The notes beneath the pieces are model-generated. The model worked only from the letters and a program-made list of their open reading frames with translations. It was not told the DNA's origin and ran no database searches. A stretch of 30,154 bases of DNA from Glomus cerebriforme (Eukaryota > Glomeromycota > Glomeromycetes > Glomerales > Glomeraceae), in contig QKYT01000744.1 in the NCBI GenBank assembly GCA_003550305.1, forward strand, positions 1-30,154, written 5' to 3'. Shown one piece after another: positions 20,880 to 30,154 of the stretch. Each line of letters starts with the position of its first letter. The first letter of the stretch is position 1. The position numbers and the translations under genes are program-made.

Positions 20880-23480
20880 TTTAGTTTTTTTTTTACAGAA
20901 CTTTGAACTCCTCTTATTATCTCCAGACTTTACTTTTAAAGGCAAATAAATATATACTTTTTTTATTTAATAAACATTTACTAACATTCTTTTTGTATTT
21001 TTTCTAGATTTCAAAAAACTGAAGTATGGCTTCAGACTTCCATTTTGAAGATAATAACTTTGAAATAAATTTTTATATTTTTTTTATTTATAGACTTTAA
21101 AATTTTTTTGTTTATTTTTTTTTTATTAAATGAACATTTACTAATATTCTTTTTATTTTTTTAGGTTTTAGAAAACTGAAGTACGGTTCAAACTTCTATT
21201 TCAAAGGTAAAACTTTAAAATTTTTTTGTTTATTTTTTTTTTATTAAATGAACATTTACTAGCATTCTTTTTATTTTTTTTTAGGTTCCAGAAAACTGAA
21301 ATATGATTCCAGACTCCCATTTTAAAGGTAAGACTCCAAAATTTTTTTGTTTATTTTTTTATTAAATAAATATTTACTAATTTTTGAAAGTAAGATTTTG
21401 AAATTTTTTTGTTTTGTTTTTTTATTAAATGAATATTTACTGACATTCTTTTTATTTTTTAGGTTTCAAAAAACTAAAGTACAGCTCTGAACTCCTATTT
21501 CGAAAGTAAAACTGCAAAATTTTATTTTTATTTTTTTATTTATGAATGTTTACTAACATTTTTTTTATTTTTTAGTTCCAGAAAACTTCTAGATTCTTAT
21601 TTCAAAAGTAATAATTTCAAAATAGATTTTTATTATTTTTTTTATTAAATGAATGTTTACTAATGTTTTTTTATATTTTTTAGATTCCAGCAAACTGAAG
21701 TATAGCTTTGAACTCCCATTTCAAAGGTAATAACTTTAAAATAGATTTTTTTATTTTATTATTTTTTTTATTTATGAATGTTTACTAATATTCATTTTAT
21801 TTCTTTAGGTTTAGGAAGCTGAAGGACTCCCTTTTTGAAAGTAATTCTTCAAAATTCTGTTTTTTTTTGTTTTTTTTTTTAATTTAATGAATATTAGCTA
21901 ACATTTTTTCTTTTGTAGGTTCAGATCTTCAGATATAGGACTTTAAAATAGGTTTGTAATGAAGAAAAAGAAATATTAAAAGAAATATTACTAATATAAT
22001 GTTCTTTTCTTCTTGTAGGTTCAGATTCAACTTAGACTTCAAAGATTAGGACTTCAGCTTTGGGATTTGATCTGAACTTTGAAAGTTTATATTGGGTGAG
22101 ATAGATATAGATTTTTTTATTAAAGAAATGTTACTAATATAATGTTTCTTTCTTTTTTATAGGACTTTAGCTTTAGATTTGACCTGAACTTCAAAAGTTT
22201 ATATCAGAGGAGATATAATTTTTTTTATTAAAAAAATGTTATGTTAGTAATATTTCTTTCTTTTTTGTAAGACTTTGACTTCAGATTTAATCTGAACTTC
22301 AAAGGTTTGTATCAGGAGAAATATAATTTTTTTATTAAAGAAATGTTATGTTAGTAATGTTTTTTTCTTTTTTTAGGACTTCAGCTTCAGATTTGACTTT
22401 TTGGACTTCAAAATTAAAGGTTTATTAGAATTATCTACTTTATTTTTTTTAATGAAATGTTTTACTAATATTTTTTTTCTTTTCTTTTATAGGTTCTTTT
22501 AGGTGATACTTCGAAGGTATACCTTTGAATTTTATTAATAACTAACATTTTGTTTTTTTGTAGGAGTGAATTTCCAGGATTTTGAAGGTAAATTTACCTT
22601 TATTTTTAAAGGTTTTTTTAATGATTATTTTTAATATTTATTTATTTTTTATTTTGTAGGTTCTGAAATTGAGTAATTTAGGATTTTGATATTTTTTTTT
22701 AGGTTCTGTGATATAAGTATATGAAATTTTAAAAGTAAGCTTCAAAACTTTCTTTTACTGTATTTAACAAAATATTAATAACTAATGTTCATTTTTCTTT
22801 CTTTATAAATTTCTTCTGATATGAGATAAGAAAACTTCAAAGGTAAATAAATACCTTTGAAAATATTTTTTTCAACAAAACGTTAAACTAACATTTCAAT
22901 TTTTTTCTTTATAAGTTTTCAGGCATTAATATTATGGATTTCAAAGGTTAGCTTTAAAAAATATATATATATTTTTTTTGTTTTTTTTAGCAAAACCTTT
23001 TACTAACATTTCATTAGTTTTTTTTAAGTTCTGGTATTCTTTGCAGTTTTTTTGAAAGTAAATAGTACCTTCAAAGATTTATTTCTTTTTTAACAAAATA
23101 TCAACTAATGCTTTGCTTTTCTTTTGAAAATTTTACACGTGATATTACAAATTAAAGGTATATAATACCTTCGAAAAATTTTTTATTTTTTTTTTTTATT
23201 TTTAACGAAATGTTACTAACTAATGTTTCATTATTTTTGTTATAGGTTCTTCTGAATGGGTTATAGAATTTTAATGATATAATACCTTTAAATTTTTTTA
23301 ATTTCTTTTTTAATGAATGTTAATAACTAATGATTATTATTTCTTTTCTTTGTAGATTCTTTCAGATGTGAATATGTGGAATTTTAATAAAAATATCTTT
23401 TTTTTTTTGTAGGTTACGGACGTGAGTATTGCAGAATTTTGAAGGTAAATAAATACCTTTAAAATTTCTTTTTTTATTGT
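20880..23480 (+). repeat. Array of about 20 intron-like units with ~43-nt 'exons'
   Basis: Units recur about every 100-125 bases. A typical unit reads: a T-rich tract ending in TTTTTTAG, a block of about 43 bases resembling GTTCCAGAAAACTGAAG and ending in CCATTTCAAAG, then GTAATAACTTT, an AT-rich stretch, and TTTACTAACATTC before the next T tract. AG ends lie at 21007, 21164, 21284, 21462, 21575, 21683, 21808, 21918, 22018, 22162, 22271, 22376, 22492, 22563, 22659, 22702, 23244, 23355 and 23412. So each gap has a donor-like GTAA, a TACTAAC branch-like word (in the first half), a pyrimidine tract and an acceptor-like TAG, at the size of real introns here. The blocks change type along the array (GAAAACTGAAG type, then GACTTCAG type, then GGTTCT type). 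43 is not a multiple of 3 and stops occur in each frame, so I do not call a gene. Confidence 0.75.
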
Positions 23481-23719
23481 TTAATATGAAACATTAATGG
23501 AATAAAATGTTATTAAAAGAAAAACTCTTTCGCTAATTTTCTGATCAAAAAATTTAACGATGATAAAACACTTCTTTTACTAATTAATTTTTTTTATTCT
23601 AAATAATTTTTATATTTTCTTTGCTTCCCTTCTTATTATTTTTAAATAATATATATTTCAATTATAGAGAAACAATTTTCTTTATTTAAAAATTTTTTGC
23701 ACTTTAATGAAAGTCAATT

Positions 23720-25880
23720 AACTAAACATATTTTGCTTTTAGTTTCTAATTTAGATTTATCTATAGCTTAGTTTATAGGTTCTTCAGAACCTATAACTGT
23801 TTTTCAGATATGGCTTATTAGAAACCTTTTAAAAACTTGAGAAAAAGAAATACAAAATTTACAATTTTCATTTACTTATTCATATTTTTAGTCCCTTAAT
23901 ACTTTCCAATATGAAGAATCTTCAAAGGTAAACAACATGTCAAAATTTACTAATCATGTACTTCTTAATTTAGAAACACAGGTTACATCATTTCATATAT
24001 GAAATACAAACAATATTTTGAACAAGACATCATGCAATATTATACTAACTATTATACCAAAGAAAATACTATTCTCACCCAAACTGGTTACAACAAATAA
24101 CACATTGTGTCACATACAATCACTAAATATACTTATGTCACTAATATGGGATCCAGTCACTTGATCTCACACTCATGCAAGACATTCTAAATCTAGCTCC
24201 TATTAATCTTTCTTCACCAGTTTCATCTCAGGTCTCCAACATAAGTGAAGAGATCTCCAATAATAATGCAGTTTTGGATGCCATCCTTATGGATACTGCT
24301 TCTTCTAATGACCCATCATTAAAAAAATTAAAAAGAAGATGAAAAGAGTTAAATCACCCTCTATCAAAATTATTGTTAATACAAATGAACCCTCTATTAT
24401 CTCTTCTCTAACTGCTATACTCATTGATCTTGCCAAACAACAAACTGCTACAAATGATTCTTGCATCCTTAATAAAAACTAGTTTTCTGCCCCCATTCCT
24501 TCAATGAGATAGTATTAGAATTAATCAACATGATTGTGAACTAATTAGATTCCACTCATTTATCAACTAGTTCATCTTTCATAATGAATGATTAACTATC
24601 TGCATGTTCTTCTTTTTCTGAAGTTTTAACTGAAATCTTAGATAAAGTTCACTTTTTTATTCTTCCTTCTTCACAGGTAGCAAAATCATCCAACCTAAAT
24701 GAAGTTTATTTACTTTTCTTTAATGCAAGAGTTGCCATTCAACGAGTTCAAGTTACTTTAAAACAGGATTCTAATATTAAAAAAATCAAAGTGATCAAAT
24801 ACAAAAGGGAATACCTTAAAAGTATCAAGGTAGAAGAACATACTACCAATAGATCACAACATGCTTTATCACTCCAATTGACTATACTTACGATAGATTT
24901 ATTATAATAGATAATATTAAACAAAACTCATCCATTTCCAACTCTGAAGAACTACTAGCGTTTATTAAGCTCTATATGAGACAACTTGACAATTTCATTA
25001 GTGTCAATTATTGCTTTACAGAATCCTTCCTTCAGTCATTATTAAATTTTCCAAATATAAAGGTCTTATAAAAGCTGCCAAGATGGGATAAAGTTTTTTG
25101 CTGAAAATTTAAAATTCTTAATCTTTCTATAGACACTAAATTAGATGTAGTTGAATAAGCTATTAGGTATAAATATACCATCAATTCCAAAAAGTCATCA
25201 TTAAATGTCTTTTTCACTATTTCTAGCTCAGCAGTTTATAATTTACTTAAACAAACATGGTCTATTACAATTTCTTCACAAGAATACAGACTTACTCTGG
25301 CATATTTTAAAAGTCAGATTTAGAATCTAGAAATAAATTCATTAGAAAATTCAGTGGATTTGCTCCACAACATGACCTTTCTTTCATTAGAAATCACCTG
25401 CAAAATATCACTAACCTCAAAAACTTATATAGACGTGATAATGATAGCAATATTTATGTTAAATTTGAAACTGATATACATAGGAAAACTCAAAATTAGA
25501 GATATTTCCAGGGGTACCAACTTGGGCAGAGAAAGGACATGTTTCTTGAACAAAAATGCAAAAAGTGCCAGACTACTAAAGAATAACAACAGTCATCATC
25601 TGCCATGGTGGCTAATCATACTTGAATCATAAATCCTTACTCTTTCAATCTGCAGATGATTTACAAGAAGAATTAGAGAACAACCCATAATCACAATCTA
25701 TAAATAATAACTCATTTCAATCTACCAAAAATGATTCAATCCCAAGTAGCCTTATTATCACTGGAAGTGATAATAACTCTCCAGCTAGTGATGCTGCACT
25801 TATGGACCAGATGAACTTATAACTTGTTTCTCAGTACACTTTTTCTTCACAAGAATTGGTTTACCAATCTTGGTAAATTA
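23720..25880 (+). pseudogene. LINE ORF1 (gag-like) remnant, copy 2
   Basis: The opening part near 23735-23850 reads LLLVSNLDLSIA, a stop, FIGSS, then IWLIRNLL, where copy 1 has a stop in place of that Trp. Next come VLDAILMDTASSNDPS (about 24275), NEVYLLFFNARVAIQRVQVT (about 24700) and a Lys-rich helix ending in REYLKSIKVEEH. After 25010 come NFPNIKV, YNLLKQTWSI, FKKSDLESRN, KFSGFAPQHDLSFIRNHLQN and NLYRRDNDSNIYVKFE, each matching copy 1 line by line, spread over several frames. Confidence 0.7.
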
Positions 25881-28218
25881 GGCATTTCTGTTTTAACGCC
25901 TTACATTTAACAATAAATTTGAATTACAGAATGAAGGGAGTGGTTCATACTTCTCTAACCACAATTTTTCCCTTCTATACATAGTCATAAGAGGTTTACA
26001 GTCATCGATAACCAGAAATTTTAATCCTATTAATAAAGATATTGACACCTTTCTACAAGCATAACAATATATACATATCAATCACTCCACATCCTTGTCT
26101 AATTACACAAAAGATCACCTTAATACTGATGATCAACACAGATATTTATCGCAGCTCAAAATTTTACATCATAATATACTACCCACAATTACTCTATAAT
26201 AGGCATTTCTGAAAGTAACATTACCAAAAGGTTGGACAATTTATTCACATACATGGAGATTATAAAGCGTATTTTTCAGAACATGATTCGAAAAACAAAG
26301 GATCTGGAGTCACTTTAATTATACAAAAACATTAGCAAAAATACTTAGAAAAAATAGACCGATACAGCTCTTACATATTGAAGTAACCTTTTATTTCAGG
26401 GGATACACTATACATATAGGCTCTATATATATATTGAGAACTAAACAACTGTTCTAGTACTAATGCTCTTATTAAAGAAATTGCCAAATGCATGAGGAAA
26501 TATCAATGTCTAGCTCACCCCTTTATACTCGTGGGGGATTTTAACTTCATTCAAAATAAAATGTTGGACCACTCTAAACAAAAATTGCACATTAGACTAG
26601 CTTCCAATCTATGATGAATTGGATTATATAGACACTTTTAGAAATTTATCCCCTCACGAAAAATTATACTTTTATGTTCATGACCAAATAGCAACACACA
26701 TTGAATCTATTATTAATGCCTTGATTATTTCCAGTCTTAATATTATAGATTCAGATCACCATATCAATGCAACCTCCATTAATTTTGCTAACCATACTAG
26801 ATTGAAATCTTGACAGATCATAATACAGACTAATAATACTAAACAAAAAATTTACTTATATGACAAGGCATCAAAAGATGACTGGACCAACTATAGAAAT
26901 GAAATAAACTGTAAGTTTGAAAGGAAGGGACTACACTCATACTTACCATAACTAATTCCTGACACAGTTGATCAAACCATTGTTTATAATATATGGAATG
27001 TCATTTTCTTGATTATTTAAAAGGTGGTTGACAACCACATATCTTTAAAATATATGAGTAATCGAAATATTAAGGACAATTATCTCTTATATTTAGGTCA
27101 CTACGCTTAGGCTAATTTAGCCTAATTTAAATTAATCAAGAAGGTAACTGAGGTTCTTAAATCGGTTAGAACAAATATAACTATCTCAGCTTTTGCTCAC
27201 TTTTGATTGGATTAAAGTCACTAAATTACATTCGAAGACTCTGTTTGAAAAAAGCAAAAACACATCAATTAATAATACTATAGAGCAGAGAAATTACAAT
27301 ATTATTCATGATCAGCATAAGATGCTTAATTTCATCCTCAACTGTTCTTTGAAAAATGGTGAAAGGAATATACTTCTATTTCTGATATTGATAATACTAT
27401 TTATGATTCACTTCTCACATTTCCTTCAAGAGATGAATGGCTTTAGATGATTAAAAATTTGAACCAAAACTCAGCACCAGATATCTTAAGAATCAGCTAC
27501 AAACTCATAGTTCAGTGTTCTTCAAAAATACATGACATTTTCGCATGCTTTTCAGGCCTCGTTTTATTATCTTCCATATCACTGACTAAATGGAAATTCT
27601 CCCAATTATATCTGATCCCAAAACCTACCAATTGGAATTATAATTTATCCCTATTCTTTTACTAGAATGTTTTCACAAATGCGTAGTTAAAGTACTTACT
27701 ATAAGATTATCTTCTATACTAATACAGCATAATATCTTGAAAGGGCCAATTATGCAGGTTTACCTGGTGATAACACCAATATACCAATTTCCATTCTCAA
27801 TAACATTATCTCTGATGCCAAATCCTCCAAAGCTGAACTATGGATAGCCAATCAAGACATAAAAAAGGCTTTTGATTTCGTAAGTATTATTCTACTTAAA
27901 AATGCTTTGAAATGCATTAAAATTCCTATCAACATCATCAACTTCCTGATTAACGTTTTTAAGAATCAACAAATTGCTATGATTACTGAATTTAGTTTAA
28001 CAGATTTCTTTACAGCAGGTGCAGGTATCGACTAAGATGAAATTATTTCACCACTATTATAGAGAATTTTCTATGAACCTCTTTTTCATAGAATCTAAAA
28101 TGATCATTCCTTAGGTTATTCCAATCCGTTATCTTAACCCTTATAATGTCACCTTGCCAAAGAAAAATATCAGCATTTTTCCCATCATATTGCTACTACA
28201 GCTTTTGCTGATGATTAA
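25880..28218 (+). pseudogene. LINE ORF2 remnant, endonuclease and reverse transcriptase, copy 2
   Basis: The endonuclease part shows AYFSEHDSKNKGSGVTLIIQ (about 26270) and the metal-site motif ILVGDFNFI (about 26526). A linker with IYLYDKASKDDWTNYRNEI (about 26850) follows. The reverse transcriptase begins near 27440 with MIKNLNQNSAPDILRISYKL, then LTKWKFSQLYLIPKP (motif with the Pro-Lys-Pro of LINE fingers), DIKKAFDF at 27856 (catalytic Asp of motif A; usual wording DxxKAYD) and AFADD at about 28201-28215 (motif C, the YADD box). Many stops and several frameshifts. The chain ends just past FADD, so the thumb and any C-terminal part are missing. Confidence 0.8.
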
Positions 28219-28435
28219 GGTTGCTTGCCAAAACCTATTTAGCTTAATGCCAAAAGGTGAAACCTTTTATATAGTGCTGAAATGCCAAAATGCCAAAACT
28301 ATGAAATCTATCAAAATTGCGAAATAGCTAAAACTTGCCAAAATCTCTATAATAGGTTTATCCATAGTTTTGGTATAGTTGATTATAAGATTTAAATATA
28401 GTTATGCCAAGTTACACTAATTAATAATATAATTT
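28219..28435. repeat. GCCAAA-type repeat, relative of the 19430-20020 foldback
   Basis: It opens with CTTGCCAAAACCTATTTAGC and ATGCCAAAAGG, close to the opening of the other element (ATGCCAAAACACTTCAGC, then ATGCCAAA). It continues with GCCAAAATGCCAAAAC and closes with inverted-type words (TAGTTTTGGTATAG) and AGTTATGCCAAGTTACACT. It directly follows the FADD codons of LINE copy 2, which suggests insertion into or deletion next to the LINE. Confidence 0.55.
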
Positions 28436-28702
28436 AGATGATTAAATAATCTCCAATCTTTTTTTTTTACCATTTTCTTTCATTTTCTTTCAAGCTTTAT
28501 CTAGCATTTGAATTTCAAAACTGACTCTTAAGTATATATATTGCACGTTTTTGGAATTTTTTTTAAGGGGTTTATATACATTAAAAGGAAAAATGCATTA
28601 CATATTACATATATTTGATAAACAATTTTGTTATTTCTTTTCATTAATAGTACTAAAGTTTCTTCTATTTTCTTAACAATAAAATTAATAAAAACTGTTT
28701 AA
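28436..28702. other. AT-rich spacer before the hAT remnant
   Basis: No gene is seen. It would contain the left terminal inverted repeat of the hAT element if that survives; I cannot identify it without the other end. Confidence 0.4.
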
Positions 28703-30154
28703 ATGACTAATCACACAGATATATTTATTCAAAAAAAAAATAAAGAAGGTCAACTACTTAATACCATTTGGGAAGATATTCATAAAGGAGTAGTATCTAT
28801 TGGTTCTGGTAAATTTGTCACCTCTTGTAAGTACTATAGTTATATATAGACATGCGAAGAAGTTTCAAAGCTTAAAGAGCATCTTTTAAACCATTGTCAA
28901 CATGCATACCAGCAGTTGTTAGAAAGTATATGACTAAAGTAATGGAATAGCAAGATAAGTCAAAATCATCTAAAAAAAGAAAAATTCTGAAGGCCATCAA
29001 AGTATTATGAACAGATTTACAAGAATTAATCATGCATTAGTTAAATTCTTTATTGCTTGTGGTATTTCATTTAGGATAGTGAAGCACCCATTTTTTATTA
29101 AATGCTAGATATAATGCACCAACAAGAGAAGTTTTGGTAAATCAACTACTTGAACGAATTAGCTCAAGTGAATTTTAAAATTAAGTTTGAGCTTAAAAAG
29201 GAAACGAATTTAACTTTAGGTTTGTTGAATTATCTTACTTACTATTTATAACATTATTAATACAATTTAGCTTTTGATGGCTGGATCTCTAGTAAACATC
29301 ATTCAATTTGGAACTTCATTATAATGACTCCATCACGTAAAGAATACCTTTATCAACTTCCTGATTTATCAGAAACTTCTCACACTGCAGATTATTTAGT
29401 TACAGTAATTAAAAAAATTATTGATGGTATTAGGGAAGATTGAATATATGCTGTAGTATCTGATAATGTGGCTAATGTTTGAAATGCATAAAAAATTATA
29501 CATGAAAATCATCCAAAGATTGAGAACGTGTGATGCGTAGCACATTCTATAATTTAATTGCATGTGACATCGTCAAAAAGAAGTTTGATGATCATTTATT
29601 AAGACATGTTAATATTTTGACAACTTTTTTTAGAAGTTCTCATCAGGTTAATTCAAAACTTGCCCATATGATTAAGGAGAATTAAAATTATACTGCAAGA
29701 CACATTGGATTACTACTAGTGAATCTGTAAATTCAGTGATAAATTTGGAGTCAGTTCTTAAAGAAATCATCTTCAATTATGATTATTTACTAACAAATGA
29801 TAGAATAAAAGGAATTATTCAATCACGAAATTTTTTTTCAAATTTGCGAGTTCTTGGATTTGTTCTGGATCCTGGTACTTTCTCTAGAATCAAGAAGAGT
29901 TACACTTGCAGATTGTTTCCTAAGTTTGGCGAGACTCATAGCTATATTAAAAAAGCTTTCCAGATCATTTAATCCTGCATTCCAAAATCATTGTATCAAA
30001 GTAATGAATGAAAGATATGATGAGTTTGATGATCATAAGTATATTACTTGTTTTTTTTTGGATCCTTGATTCAGAAATGCATCACTTAAAAAATCTGCCT
30101 TCAACAGAGTTTTGAAATGTGTAGCTTCAATTGGAAAAAGTTTAGGTTTTGATC
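28703..30154 (+). pseudogene. Broken hAT-family transposase (BED finger, DUF659), runs off the window
   Basis: The start reads IWEDIHKGVVSIGSGKFVTSCKYYSY, a BED-type zinc finger in which the second Cys of the usual CxxC is Tyr. KLKEHLLNHCQHAY follows and supplies the His/Cys half. After stops comes MNRFTRINHALVKFFIACGI. A DUF659-type core follows at about 29262-29570: LAFDGWISSKHHSIWNFIIM, YLYQLPDLSETSHTADYL, AVVSDN and CVAHSI, cut by in-frame stops at 29441, 29480, 29489 and 29531. The later part reads INLESVLKEIIFNYDYLLT, then a frameshift near 29860, then RRVTLADCFLSLARLIAILK and NPAFQNHCIKVMNERYDEFD, typical of the catalytic C-terminal region. It continues past the window end. Inactive. 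Confidence 0.85.

Larger units (their letters stand above)
23519..28218 (+). mobile_element. Degenerate LINE-type retrotransposon, copy 2
   Basis: A second member of the family seen at 1-3771, on the opposite strand. It starts at a GAAAAACTCTTT word matching the start of copy 1, keeps the same order (5' region, ORF1, ORF2 endonuclease) and continues into a reverse transcriptase that copy 1 lacks because of the window edge. The similarity ends just after the catalytic FADD at 28206-28215, where a GCCAAA-type repeat begins. Stops occur every few dozen codons, so it is much older or has decayed faster than copy 1. Confidence 0.85.

Noticed and set aside
20880..23480. A single protein-coding gene with about 20 tiny exons.
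   Set aside because: Blocks of 43 nt shift the frame each time, several end in in-frame stops, and some donor words are mutated. It is kept as an intron-like array instead.
1..28218. CRISPR array, bacterial operons or integrated phage.
   Set aside because: All genes have spliceosomal introns and eukaryotic families, and the repeats have no spacer structure.

Overview
The window looks like nuclear DNA of an early-diverging fungus. It is very AT-rich, its genes carry many short introns, and its housekeeping proteins read as fungal: a Ser3-type phosphoglycerate dehydrogenase, Yif1, Vps28 and a Det1-like phosphatase. Together with LINE and hAT/DUF659 relics, this suits an arbuscular mycorrhizal fungus of the Rhizophagus type (Glomeromycotina). 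That placement is an inference from style, not a proven identity. Four N bases (5088, 5122, 5131, 5916) mark it as a draft assembly.

Layout. 1-3771: a decayed LINE-type (non-LTR) retrotransposon on the minus strand, cut by the window edge. 4041-6092: a 2-kb foldback element whose two arms are nearly the whole element, bounded by a 9-bp direct repeat. 6093-8162: AT-rich and pyrimidine-rich low-complexity DNA. 8163-18995: a compact island of six genes: a PfkB pseudouridine-kinase-type gene (-), a Det1-like histidine phosphatase (+), VPS28 (-), YIF1 (+), a SER3-type 3-phosphoglycerate dehydrogenase (-) and a plant-type asparaginase/isoaspartyl peptidase (-). 19430-20020: a second foldback made of GCCAAA-type repeats. 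20880-23480: an unusual array of about 20 units that each look like a small intron plus a roughly 43-nt 'exon'. 23519-28218: a second, more decayed copy of the same LINE family, on the plus strand. 28219-28430: a relative of the GCCAAA repeat. 28703-30154: a broken hAT-type transposase.

For all six genes I placed every exon by eye. Each joined reading frame is a multiple of three with no internal stop, which supports the models. They are ordinary metabolic and trafficking genes with no operon logic. Two pairs share short divergent promoters (PfkB gene/Det1-like; VPS28/YIF1). The two amino-acid genes (serine synthesis, asparagine breakdown) both have CACGTG E-boxes upstream.

The points most worth following up are the intron-like array, the PfkB fusion gene that has lost almost all of its partner glycosidase domain, and the three foldback elements. 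The two LINE copies face each other head to head across the gene island.
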